64,000 nucleotides of DNA from Nocardioides exalbidus (GTDB lineage: Bacteria > Actinomycetota > Actinomycetes > Propionibacteriales > Nocardioidaceae). The notes beneath the pieces are model-generated. The model did no database searches. It had not been told where the DNA came from and saw only the letters and a program-made list of their open reading frames with translations. Numbering within the stretch: the first letter of the stretch is position 1; each line of letters begins with the position of its first letter. Location: contig NZ_FNRT01000002.1 of assembly GCF_900105585.1 (NCBI RefSeq), forward strand, positions 1,426,001-1,490,000. The letters are read 5' to 3'. The position numbers were made by a program, and so were the translations under genes. Below are positions 8,266 to 15,111 of the stretch, one piece after another.

Positions 8266-9393
8266 TCAGTCGGACAGTCCGGCGGCCGCGAGGGCGGCGA
8301 AGGACTCATCGAGGTCAGGACGAGGCATCTCGGAGAGAAGGTCAGCAAGCAGGTGCGCGCCTGCATGGATGTCGGCGATCTCGGCAATGAGGGTGGCGGG
8401 GACCGCGGCGTCGAGCATTCGCGAGATCCAGTAGTGCCTGGCGCGAGTCACGTCGTAGTCGACGATCGAGGGGTGCATGCCTCGGATCTTGCGCTTCATG
8501 TACGAGAGCGCGTTCGCACGCCCACGCAACTCGGGGCAGAACAGGTAGGTCCCCTCATTTCGCCTCGCAGCGTTGCGGATCGTCTCCGCGAACCTGCCGA
8601 GAAGGGGCACGTCACGGTAGGTTCCCTTCTTGTTCGGCACTCGGATGAACGTGCCGCTGGGGCCTTCATGAACCCAGGAAGCGTGTGCGTAGGGAATCTC
8701 CTCCGGACGGAGTCCAGCTCCGCCCGACAGCGCCAGGTGGACCTTCCAGTCCTCCCCCTCGGAACCAGCGACGTCGATGGTGCGTTCGATGACCTCGAAC
8801 TCCATCGAGGTGTAGGCGCGACGAGCCTCGGTCCTCTTGCCGACGGGCGTCACGATCTGCCCCCCACGCTTCACTCGCATCAGGGTCGAGCGATACGTGT
8901 TCACCGTTCCCTGGGCGTGGGTGACGAGGTTGGCCGCCGCGAATGCGTTGATGTTCTCCGCGGTCAAGTCACGGCGCCAGTCGAAAGAGCCTTGGGTTTC
9001 GTCCAGCCACATCGCGAACATGTAGGTCCTCCCCATCATCGCACCGTCGGTACGTGCGCTGACGTAGGGAACTCGCATCACGGCCTCGACCACCTGCGGG
9101 CGAACCCTGATGCGAGACATGGCATCTCGGTGTGGCGCGTAGCACCACAGCCAGTCATGACGCTCCTCGACGCTCGGGACGCCCAGACGCCGCCTTCCCA
9201 AGGAGACTGAGCCCTCGCTGTACGCGGCCCGCTTTTCGGCGACGGCCCGGCTGACCTCGATGGCAGCGTGCGCCTCCGGCCGCGAGATCGCTTCGTCGCG
9301 GGCTGCATCAGCGCGGTCCCTCAACTCCCCGAAGGTCGCTGCCTGCGCCTTCGCGACATCGTCGGGGCGCTCTACCTTGCGTCGGCGGCTCAT
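8266..9393 (-). CDS. tyrosine-recombinase-like protein lacking a visible nucleophilic tyrosine
   Basis: The 375-residue protein has the layout of phage-type integrases: a basic N-terminal region, an SAM-like core-binding domain (residues ~110-205) and a catalytic-domain-like part. Box I arginine is seen in GGAGLRPEEIPYA (~245), the beta-hairpin lysine in PNKKGTYRDVPLL (~282), the HxxR-like second arginine in VTRARHYWISRML, and a later His in IADIHAGAH. Where the nucleophile should stand, nine residues after that His, there is Leu, and no Tyr occurs in the remaining C-terminus. The start overlaps the previous gene's stop by 4 nt (ATGA). It is either a non-catalytic partner or uses another residue. 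Confidence 0.65.
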   Translation of the reverse strand: MSRRRKVERPDDVAKAQAATFGELRDRADAARDEAISRPEAHAAIEVSRAVAEKRAAYSEGSVSLGRRRLGVPSVEERHDWLWCYAPHRDAMSRIRVRPQVVEAVMRVPYVSARTDGAMMGRTYMFAMWLDETQGSFDWRRDLTAENINAFAAANLVTHAQGTVNTYRSTLMRVKRGGQIVTPVGKRTEARRAYTSMEFEVIERTIDVAGSEGEDWKVHLALSGGAGLRPEEIPYAHASWVHEGPSGTFIRVPNKKGTYRDVPLLGRFAETIRNAARRNEGTYLFCPELRGRANALSYMKRKIRGMHPSIVDYDVTRARHYWISRMLDAAVPATLIAEIADIHAGAHLLADLLSEMPRPDLDESFAALAAAGLSD

Positions 9394-9578
9394 CGTCCGC
9401 CGCCCGCTGCTGCCTTGAACGCGAGCATCGCGACAGCGTCGGGGATCTTGCCGCGGACGGGCGGCATCTTCGGCGAAGCCGCCGCGAGGTCCCGAAGGAG
9501 CGCGTAGCGCTCCCGTGTCATGGGCACTCTGAGCTTGCGGGTGGCCACCTGGATGGTGTTGTCGGTGCCCGGAGGCAC
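9390..9578 (-). CDS. small RHH-like protein leading the recombinase operon
   Basis: A short frame of about 62 residues (GTG start, position uncertain; an internal ATG at 9521 gives 43 residues) reads NTIQVATRKLRVPMTRERYALL near its beginning, which looks like the beta strand and first helix of a ribbon-helix-helix DNA-binding protein. A second helix (PDAVAMLAFKAA) follows. Its TGA overlaps the ATG of the recombinase-like gene. Small RHH proteins at the head of mobile-element operons usually autoregulate or act as accessory factors. No good ribosome binding site is visible for any candidate start. Confidence 0.5.
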   Translation of the reverse strand: MPPGTDNTIQVATRKLRVPMTRERYALLRDLAAASPKMPPVRGKIPDAVAMLAFKAAAGGGR

Positions 9579-9760
9579 ACTCGGTGAACAGGTCACGAGC
9601 GTTCGTCTTTCTCGTTCGTCGGATGTGCACCTCCGGTCCGTCCGGAGGCGTGGCTCGGTCGGACTTGGTCCGGCCGGCGGGGTGTCGTGGTTGCACACGG
9701 CACCCCGTTGTCGCCTTCGTTGCAGGCGGTCCAAGCTCCACCTGCGATGCACACCTAGCG

Positions 9761-9780
9761 ATGTAGCGTTTGCGCTACAT
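9761..9780. promoter_or_regulatory. inverted repeat ATGTAGCG-TTTG-CGCTACAT, island operator copy 1
   Basis: The 8-nt arms are perfect around a 4-nt centre, about 180 bp upstream of the RHH/recombinase operon start. The same motif recurs at 14363-14378 and, imperfectly, at 16691-16706, each time ahead of island genes. That supports a shared DNA-binding regulator. Confidence 0.6.
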
Positions 9781-10003
9781 GAGAGTGACCCGGCGCTCTT
9801 CCCGTCAAGGGGCCGCCTGGCGTTTCCAGTGCCGCCGGCCACTCGAAGATGTGGTGTGCGGGGTTGCCCTAGCTCGCGCTCCGCAAGTGCGCACCGGTAA
9901 GCACATTCAGAGCCTCTTTCGCACGCCAGCTTGGACTTTGGTACAGACCTCTCCACGCGTCTGACCTGCGAGAACATGCCCAGTCGCGGAACCGACGGCG
10001 AGA

Positions 10004-10030
10004 TGTCAGGAGCGCCTGACACCTGTCAGG
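10004..10030. promoter_or_regulatory. TGTCAGG/CCTGACA repeat cluster upstream of HTH gene
   Basis: TGTCAGG-AGCG-CCTGACA (10004-10021) is a perfect 7-nt inverted repeat, followed at once by a third half-site CTGTCAGG ending at 10030. It lies 65-91 bp ahead of the GTG of the helix-turn-helix gene, so autoregulation is a reasonable guess. A related CCCTGAC-N4-GTCAGGG repeat occurs at 26028-26045. Confidence 0.4.
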
Positions 10031-10094
10031 AACTCGTTTGCGCGCTTTGCTCCAAATGCCCACTTTGCTTATTTAGCAATGACATGATGCCGCT

Positions 10095-10493
10095 GTGGGT
10101 GAGAGGCGAGATCGACGAACGACGACCAAGCCGAAGTCATGGATCAGTAACCCGGCGTCACGTCAGTCGTTCGGGCGCGTTCAGCAGCTCGGTTGGGCGA
10201 ACGCCAGGAGTGACAGAGAGGTCGTGTCGATTCGTGCGGCTCAAATGCAGCACCTTCTGGCCGTTCACATTCGGGGGCACGCCGCCGAAAGGCGGGCGGC
10301 CGCGAGCGAGGGCGAGAAGCGGGACTGGACCTTGCCGTCGGTCGCCGAGCGACTAGAGACCATGGACTACAACACGTTGATGCGCGTCCTACGCGGAGAC
10401 ATCCACATGACGCTTCTCCATGTGCACGACCTGCAACGGGACTTTGCCGAGCCCTTGTTGTTCCTTCATAGGGATGCAGCCGTGCTGCGGTAG
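10095..10493 (+). CDS. small helix-turn-helix regulator
   Basis: This 132-residue protein starts at GTG with a basic N-terminus. The C-terminal half reads as an XRE-like helix-turn-helix: LPSVAERLETMDYNTLM, then RVLRGDIHMTLLHV, the pattern of actinobacterial regulators where the recognition helix is followed by 'RVLRGE..MTL'. The codon pattern is less GC-biased than core genes. It lies downstream of an operator-like repeat cluster and an AT-rich promoter-like patch, and ahead of the Panacea/PIN pair. No GGAGG-like site is obvious, so the start is uncertain. Confidence 0.5.
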   Translation: MGERRDRRTTTKPKSWISNPASRQSFGRVQQLGWANARSDREVVSIRAAQMQHLLAVHIRGHAAERRAAASEGEKRDWTLPSVAERLETMDYNTLMRVLRGDIHMTLLHVHDLQRDFAEPLLFLHRDAAVLR

Positions 10494-10643
10494 GGGCCGC
10501 GCGAGACGGCCCAAGGCATCAGGGGGCGCACACACGCGGGGCCTTCGCGGCGCCATGGATTGGCTCGACGTCCCCCGATGTGGAAGAGTTGCAACTAGCG
10601 TCGCGTTGATGTATTTAGCGACGCCGAGCAGGAAGGGGAAACG

Positions 10644-11270
10644 GTGCACGCGAACGACGTAGCGGAAGTCATTGTGGCCCGCCTGCCCGGCATCAGCGCA
10701 ATGAAGCTCCAGAAGCTCCTGTACTACGTGCAGTCGTGGCATCTGGCGATCACCGATCGCCCTCTGTTCGACGAGGACTTTCTCGGGTGGTCTGACGGGC
10801 CGGTCGTCTACGAGGTGTGGAAGGCCCGACAGGACCACCGGACTCGCCGGCACAGCGACGGCTCGGCGACCGCCGAGTTGCCCTACGACGCCTCGGTGAT
10901 CATGGAGCTCGTCCTTGCCGAGTACGGCGGTCGGAGTGGCGACGAGCTGTCGGCGCTGATCCACCTTGAGGCCCCTTGGAACGACGCTCGTGTCGGCCTT
11001 CGCGACGGCGAACAGGGTCGCTCGCAGGTCTCGAAGGAGTCAATGGCCAGGTTTTTCCGCGATCATCGTCAACTCGGTTCGCGCAGCGCCGCGGACTTGG
11101 CAGCCACCGGTCTCTACATCCCGGTACCAGACGCAACCGTGGACGTGAAGGACTTGCTCGAGAACTTCGACATGCCGTGGCCCGACGACGAGGTCGAGGA
11201 GTCGCTGGTGTCGTACTGGCCGATCGACGAGATCGACCACGACAACGTCGGTCCCTCCGAGCGCGCCTGA
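10644..11270 (+). CDS. Panacea-domain (DUF4065/SocA-like) antitoxin
   Basis: The 208-residue protein has the Panacea signature: MKLQKLLYYVQSWHLA at residues ~20-35, then FLGWSDGPVVYEVW (~52-65), typical of SocA/GepA-like antitoxins that neutralise many unrelated toxins. A C-terminal extension of about 90 residues follows. GTG start with AGGAAGGGGA just upstream. The next gene begins 9 nt downstream and encodes a PIN-like nuclease, giving the antitoxin-first order of type II systems. Known for the family: direct inhibition of the partner toxin. Inferred: this pair is such a system in the island. Confidence 0.8.
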   Translation: MHANDVAEVIVARLPGISAMKLQKLLYYVQSWHLAITDRPLFDEDFLGWSDGPVVYEVWKARQDHRTRRHSDGSATAELPYDASVIMELVLAEYGGRSGDELSALIHLEAPWNDARVGLRDGEQGRSQVSKESMARFFRDHRQLGSRSAADLAATGLYIPVPDATVDVKDLLENFDMPWPDDEVEESLVSYWPIDEIDHDNVGPSERA

Positions 11271-11279
11271 CCATCACGC

Positions 11280-11930
11280 GTGGAGCCGCTGGTCGTCGTA
11301 TTCGACGTCAACATCTACCTCGATGTCGCACGCCTGATCGGCGCTCCGTTCAACACGTCGGCACTATCGGACGCCCTCGCCCGAGAGAACGGGAAGCCTG
11401 CGCCCCATCGCGATCCAAAGGTTGACTCGGCCCGCGCCCTGGTGATCGCACGAAGTGGCTTCCTCGCCGGCACCCAGCGACTGGAGGCGTGGACGTCGGA
11501 CCACATCAACGCGCTCGTGCGACATAAGGCCAAGCAGTTGGACGACGAGGCGCTCCTCCCCGAGGATCGCGGCCTCGGCTGGACGGCGGAGCACGCCCAG
11601 GGCCTGCTCGATGACCTGCTGTGGCAGGTCATCGAAGGTTCAGGTGGCGACACGGTGGGCAACCTCCGTTACCCAGAGCACTCCCCACCACTCGACCACG
11701 AAGACGGCATGGTGTTGGCCACCGCGTTGGCGGCCGCCGACGGTGACCTGGTCTGCGATCGCATCCTCGTCACCCGCGACCGACGCTTCATCGAAAAGTG
11801 CGCAGAGCTTGGCCACCCTCGGGTGATGCACCCCTCGCAGTTCGTCATGCTCGCGAGTCGAGCCAGATCGCAAGCAGCCATGTCCCGCATGCGGCCCCGT
11901 CCCGCGAACACCAGGCAGCCAGAGAGCTGA
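11280..11930 (+). CDS. PIN-domain ribonuclease-like toxin
   Basis: The protein is 216 residues. The N-terminal strand VVVFDVNIYLDVA carries the first PIN aspartate. LDHEDGMVLATALAAA (~142-157) supplies the central acidic cluster, and ILVTRDRRFI (~167-176) the last TRD-type motif, so the metal-binding site looks complete. PIN toxins cleave RNA. The gene is longer than VapC (about 130 aa) because of an insert between the first and second motifs (residues ~30-135). GTG start, 9 nt after the Panacea antitoxin stop, so it is probably co-translated. The last ~25 residues are basic and unstructured. Confidence 0.78.
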   Translation: MEPLVVVFDVNIYLDVARLIGAPFNTSALSDALARENGKPAPHRDPKVDSARALVIARSGFLAGTQRLEAWTSDHINALVRHKAKQLDDEALLPEDRGLGWTAEHAQGLLDDLLWQVIEGSGGDTVGNLRYPEHSPPLDHEDGMVLATALAAADGDLVCDRILVTRDRRFIEKCAELGHPRVMHPSQFVMLASRARSQAAMSRMRPRPANTRQPES

Positions 11931-12034
11931 CGTCCTAAACCATAGGGCCGGGGCATTGCCTTCTCGAAGAACACCTGGGGTGTGCAGTTGGGTGGTTGGA
12001 GCACGAACGCCAGTCCCCCGCACACCAAGATGGC

Positions 12035-12481
12035 ATGATCCGTCTCCAAGTAGTGCTTGCCGGCTCGATGCGTGCCCTCGACACAATGGCCGAGCTGGCC
12101 GACCGCCTTCGGCAACACGACATCCATCCGATCGTCCCCGCAGCCGACGACCTGTCCGCGCCGCTCACGCCGGCGCAGCTCGTCGAGGTCAAGCGCGAAG
12201 CCAGCCGACTGCACTTCGCGCACATCCGCGACCCCCGCACGAGCGCATTGGTCGTCGTGAACCCCGACCGACATGGCACGCCGAGCTACGTCGGGCCCAA
12301 CACCTTCGCAGAGATCGCTGTCGCCTTCGCGGACGAACGTGCGATCTACCTGCTGCACGACATTCCGACCGAGTACGAAGACGAGCTGCGGGCGTGGGGC
12401 GCTCGCAGCTTCCTCGGCTCACAGGACGGACTCGTGAGTGCAGTCGCGGAGATGAAACCTCGCGACCATCGGCATCGGTGA
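12035..12481 (+). CDS. nucleoside 2-deoxyribosyltransferase-like fold protein
   Basis: With ATG at 12035 the product is about 148 residues. IRLQVVLAGSMRALDTM at the start resembles the phosphate/ribose loop of the nucleoside 2-deoxyribosyltransferase superfamily. LVVVNPDRHGTPSYVGPNTFAEIAVAFA followed by IYLLHDIP matches the later Asn and the catalytic-Glu helix of that fold. An alternative ATG at 11996 adds 13 residues with no better ribosome binding site. Family members act on nucleotides, and relatives occur in defence and toxin contexts. It follows the Panacea/PIN pair on the same strand after a 104-nt gap, so it may share the module. Confidence 0.55.
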   Translation: MIRLQVVLAGSMRALDTMAELADRLRQHDIHPIVPAADDLSAPLTPAQLVEVKREASRLHFAHIRDPRTSALVVVNPDRHGTPSYVGPNTFAEIAVAFADERAIYLLHDIPTEYEDELRAWGARSFLGSQDGLVSAVAEMKPRDHRHR

Positions 12482-12782
12482 CTAGGACCGGCGTAGGCGG
12501 CAGCGTCCATGATCAACCCAGCCAGTTCCCGCAGCGTCTTCTCGCGCCGCGTTGAGCTGGCACATCTGTCCGGACTGGGGATGTGGCGCCACCGGCGGGA
12601 AGAGCTCGCCCGTCCAGGTCTCCGAATGGGGCTCGGCTCAGGCGGGCGTCGTGAACTCAAGGCGACGAGATCACCGAGCACCGACGTGCCCCGGAGACTC
12701 GGCCGGCTTGCCCACATGGTTGCGCTCCGGTACCCGCGCCCACGTCGTCAGGCTGCACATGTCCAGGGACAGCCGGAGTTCG
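12482..12782. other. 301-bp stretch with no supported gene
   Basis: Overlapping frames exist on both strands, but none has a ribosome binding site, motif or plausible composition. It separates the plus-strand toxin module from the end of a minus-strand operon; no strong hairpin was seen. Confidence 0.5.
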
Positions 12783-12869
12783 TCAGCGCATCACCCACGC
12801 CAGGACGAACGGGGACGCTACCCACACCAGGCATGCGGCGCTGAAGGCCCACCACTGCAAACGGTTCAT
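12783..12869 (-). CDS. 28-aa membrane peptide overlapping the upstream gene
   Basis: ATG at 12867-12869 overlaps the TGA of the preceding Cys-rich gene (ATGA), and the frame closes at 12783. The peptide starts MNRLQWW and is almost wholly hydrophobic after that, enough for one transmembrane helix, with a C-terminal Arg. Single-helix peptides encoded in this way are common at the ends of actinophage operons. It is shorter than usual gene-calling limits; the evidence is the coupled start and the composition. Confidence 0.45.
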   Translation of the reverse strand: MNRLQWWAFSAACLVWVASPFVLAWVMR

Positions 12870-13141
12870 GGCTTGATCAGCTCCTTCTCTCTCGGGTCGC
12901 GCTCCCACAGCCAGTCGCCTTGGGCGATGCGCTTCCATGCGCGGTCGTTACGACGCGCAGGCGCCCTCCAGCGGTAGGACGCGCTGACAGTCTCGCCACC
13001 ACAGAGCGGGCATCCCGTCGTCGGGGCGACGGTGATGATGCGGCTGTCCCACGAGGCGGTTCGCCGTCCACGGTTGGATGACCCGCCCCCGCCCCAGACT
13101 CGGCGGCACGGGACGCACACGGTCTTGTCCTTGGCAGGCAT
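12866..13141 (-). CDS. small zinc-ribbon-like protein
   Basis: The gene encodes a 91-residue basic protein with two cysteine pairs: CVPC near residue 9 and CPLCGGE near residue 44, the spacing of a zinc ribbon. The C-terminal part is rich in Trp, Arg and Lys (WKRIAQGDWLWERDPREKE). A very strong GAGGAGG site lies 7 nt before ATG, which makes the call safe despite the size. It lies 12 nt after another Cys-rich gene and overlaps a membrane peptide gene, forming a phage-like operon of mini-proteins. It could bind nucleic acid; the function is unknown. Confidence 0.65.
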   Translation of the reverse strand: MPAKDKTVCVPCRRVWGGGGSSNRGRRTASWDSRIITVAPTTGCPLCGGETVSASYRWRAPARRNDRAWKRIAQGDWLWERDPREKELIKP

Positions 13142-13153
13142 GATCGCGCCTCC

Positions 13154-13420
13154 TCAAAGGTCCGTTGTGGTGACCTCGGTCATCGGTCCTGGGAGTCCGC
13201 GGTGCGCCGCCTTCTCCTCCGGCGTCCAGTCCGAGCCGTGTGTGCTGAGAGGCGCGGCGTACTTGACGCGCCAGCAGGGCATCCCCTTGCCTTCGGGTGC
13301 ACCCTCGACGAGGGGGCAGTCGTGCCAGCAGCGACCGCCGTCGGGGCATGCCTCGAATGGCTCGGACCCGCTGCTGGGGAGCCTGTCTGCGCTGCTCTTG
13401 CTGCCGATCGTGGCGTCCAT
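13154..13420 (-). CDS. small Cys-rich protein of phage type
   Basis: This 88-residue protein contains CPDGGRCWHDCP and PCWRVKYAAPL in its central part, a Cys/His/Trp-rich layout that could hold zinc. An acidic segment SDWTPEEKAAH follows. AGGAG about 8 nt before ATG supports the start. Proteins of this kind occur in actinophage and integrative-element operons without known function. It lies downstream of the frameshifted SufB/D-like gene and 12 nt upstream of the zinc-ribbon-like gene. Confidence 0.6.
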   Translation of the reverse strand: MDATIGSKSSADRLPSSGSEPFEACPDGGRCWHDCPLVEGAPEGKGMPCWRVKYAAPLSTHGSDWTPEEKAAHRGLPGPMTEVTTTDL

Positions 13421-13554
13421 CGGTTCTCCTGGTTGTCTGGGTGTCTTCCGGGCAAGCCCGGCATCGCATGTCGGGGGTTCTGTGTGCGGAGTGCTCCTGT
13501 TCGTGCACCCAGGTGAGTTAGTCGCCCGGTGTTCGGGGCGATGCGAGCGCGCGT

Positions 13555-14291
13555 CTACAGGAGGGAGAGACCCCTCGTCGGCGCCGGACGGTCGAGGCTG
13601 GCGAAGAAGTCGACGACCTCGTCATCGAAGGTCATGTAGGCGACGCCCGGCTGGGTGATCTGTCGAATAGCAGCTGGGTGGCCTCGTGGCGGCTGATGCC
13701 GCGGCTCATCAGGTAGAAGAGGTGGTCGACGTCGAGCAGGGCCTCGCCGCCGAGGCCGTGGATGTGGCTGCCCTCCATGCCAGCGAAGGTCTCGGGGTCG
13801 TTGCATACGACGTACTCGTGGGGCCACAGGTGCAGCGAGCCGTCGGCCGTCGCGATCTGGGCCTGGTACGGCAGCCGGTTGCCCCACTCGCCATCCGGGA
13901 TGACGTAGGGGCGCGCCCACCACAGGCTGAGCTTCGGCACCTGCGGGAGCTGCGGGTGGTTTGGCGGCTTCATGACGAAGACCCACGCACCGTCACCCAA
14001 CTCCTTGCCGTATTCCTCGGGGTAGTAGACCGATCGGTTGTGGCCGCCCATCGAGTGCAGGGTCGCATCGCCCAGTTCTTCAGCGCTCAGCTGCGGGTTG
14101 GCGCTCTGCCAGACCTTGTACTCCTCGGTGAGCACGCCGGCGTAACGGTCGACCCACTTCTTCGGCGGGGTCTTGCGTGCGGCGATGCGGCGCTGCCTAG
14201 CCTCGGAGAGCGTCGAGAGTGGCTGGGGTCGCTCGATGACGTTGCGAACGGCGGTTGCACTCGCCTCGGACGGCTGGCTTGAGGTCATCAT
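13555..14291 (-). pseudogene. SufB/SufD-like C-terminal-domain gene with a single-base frameshift
   Basis: The first frame (14291 to 13632) gives about 219 residues. Near its end it reads VDHLFYLMSRGISRHEATQLL, where YLMSRGIS-E-A is the signature of the Fe-S assembly scaffold proteins SufB/SufD. It then runs out of frame near 13660. The adjacent frame continues sensibly (ITQPGVAYMTFDDEVVDFF) to a stop at 13555, so restoring one base would give an intact protein of about 245 residues. It is much shorter than chromosomal SufB and lies beside phage-like mini-genes, suggesting a phage-derived copy. AGAAG precedes ATG 14291. The shift may be mutation, programmed, or sequencing error. Confidence 0.5.
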
Positions 14292-14362
14292 GGCTCTTCT
14301 GTGTTCGGGTGGCTGTGGTTCGTGCACCCTGCCGACTAGACAAGAGGGAAACTCGGACAAAT

Positions 14363-14378
14363 GTAGCGCCTGCGCTAC
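14363..14378. promoter_or_regulatory. inverted repeat GTAGCG-CCTG-CGCTAC, island operator copy 2
   Basis: Perfect 6-nt arms around a 4-nt centre lie between the divergent SufB/D-like operon (start 14291) and the HTH gene (start 14407). The repeat is 28 bp before the latter, so it could act on both promoters. It matches the copy at 9761-9780 in 14 of 16 positions. Confidence 0.6.
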
Positions 14379-14406
14379 TCATCGTTCGAGGGCGTACCGT
14401 GGCGTC

Positions 14407-14904
14407 ATGGAGCCGGGGCAACGCGGTGCGGACGAGCCATTGACGCCTGCGGAGCGGCAGTTCTTGATCGACTCCGGAGTGCCTGCCGACTCGTTCGACC
14501 CGGACGTCAAGGAAGCGGCACGTGCTCGGCTTCGCGCGCGAGCCGAGGAGACACGTCGCAAGGCTTCGCCCGAGCTCACGGCGCGACAGGTCGCGGGACT
14601 ACTGGGATGCCCCGTATCCCGTGTGATCGACTGGGCCGGGAGCGAGGCCCTCTACGCGTTTGCGTCCGAGGAGGGCCTGCGCTTCCCGGAGTGGCAGTTC
14701 CCCGACGGCCAGCGGGTCCCATATCTCGACCTGGTCCTGCCATCGTTCGGTGCCGCGACCCGCCACCCGTACACGGTCGAGGGCTTCCTCGCTGACGTCC
14801 CACATGAAGAGCTCGACGACCTCACGGCAGTCCAATGGCTGATCAGAGGTGGCCACCCCGAACCGGTCGTGCAGCTGGCCATGTCGGTCGCGCGCGGGTT
14901 CTAG
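14407..14904 (+). CDS. HTH protein with Xre/MbcA/ParS-like C-terminal domain
   Basis: The 165-residue protein has an HTH at residues ~58-78 (LTARQVAGLLGCPVSRVIDWA). Its C-terminal region (TAVQWLIRGGHPEPVVQLAMS) resembles the toxin-binding domain of Xre/MbcA/ParS antitoxins. A partner RES toxin is normally adjacent, but the next gene on this strand (15112) does not look like one, so this may be an orphan regulator. It is divergent from the SufB/D-like operon across the shared operator at 14363-14378, which makes it the best local candidate for the protein that binds that motif. Confidence 0.55.
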   Translation: MEPGQRGADEPLTPAERQFLIDSGVPADSFDPDVKEAARARLRARAEETRRKASPELTARQVAGLLGCPVSRVIDWAGSEALYAFASEEGLRFPEWQFPDGQRVPYLDLVLPSFGAATRHPYTVEGFLADVPHEELDDLTAVQWLIRGGHPEPVVQLAMSVARGF

Positions 14905-15111
14905 GGCCCGTCACGAAGCACCCGATCGGCGACTGGTCGGCGAACTGGCGGTGCTCAGGAAGCAGACCCTTGCGTCACTGCGCATGCGAGCCGAGTGACC
15001 GCCCACCTACCGGGCCCGATCTCGACCGCCCGAAGGAACTACCCGACGAGATGATCCGACCAGGGGCGATCCGTTGGTACGCGCTGGGTCATTGGGGTCG
15101 TTGGTCACACT

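Larger units (their letters stand above)
9579..10094. other. 516-bp intergenic region with two operator-like inverted repeats
   Basis: No convincing gene is seen. The region holds the promoter of the minus-strand recombinase operon, the perfect inverted repeat at 9761-9780, a cluster of TGTCAGG/CCTGACA repeats at 10004-10030, and an AT-richer patch (10040-10090) just ahead of the HTH gene at 10095. Confidence 0.5.

Noticed and set aside
10389..10964. 191-codon minus-strand frame over the Panacea gene
   Set aside because: Antisense shadow; the plus strand carries the Panacea signature with a strong ribosome binding site.
12509..12977. Plus-strand frames in the gap after the nucleotide-enzyme-like gene
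   Set aside because: No ribosome binding site, no motif, and partial overlap with a well-supported minus-strand zinc-ribbon gene.
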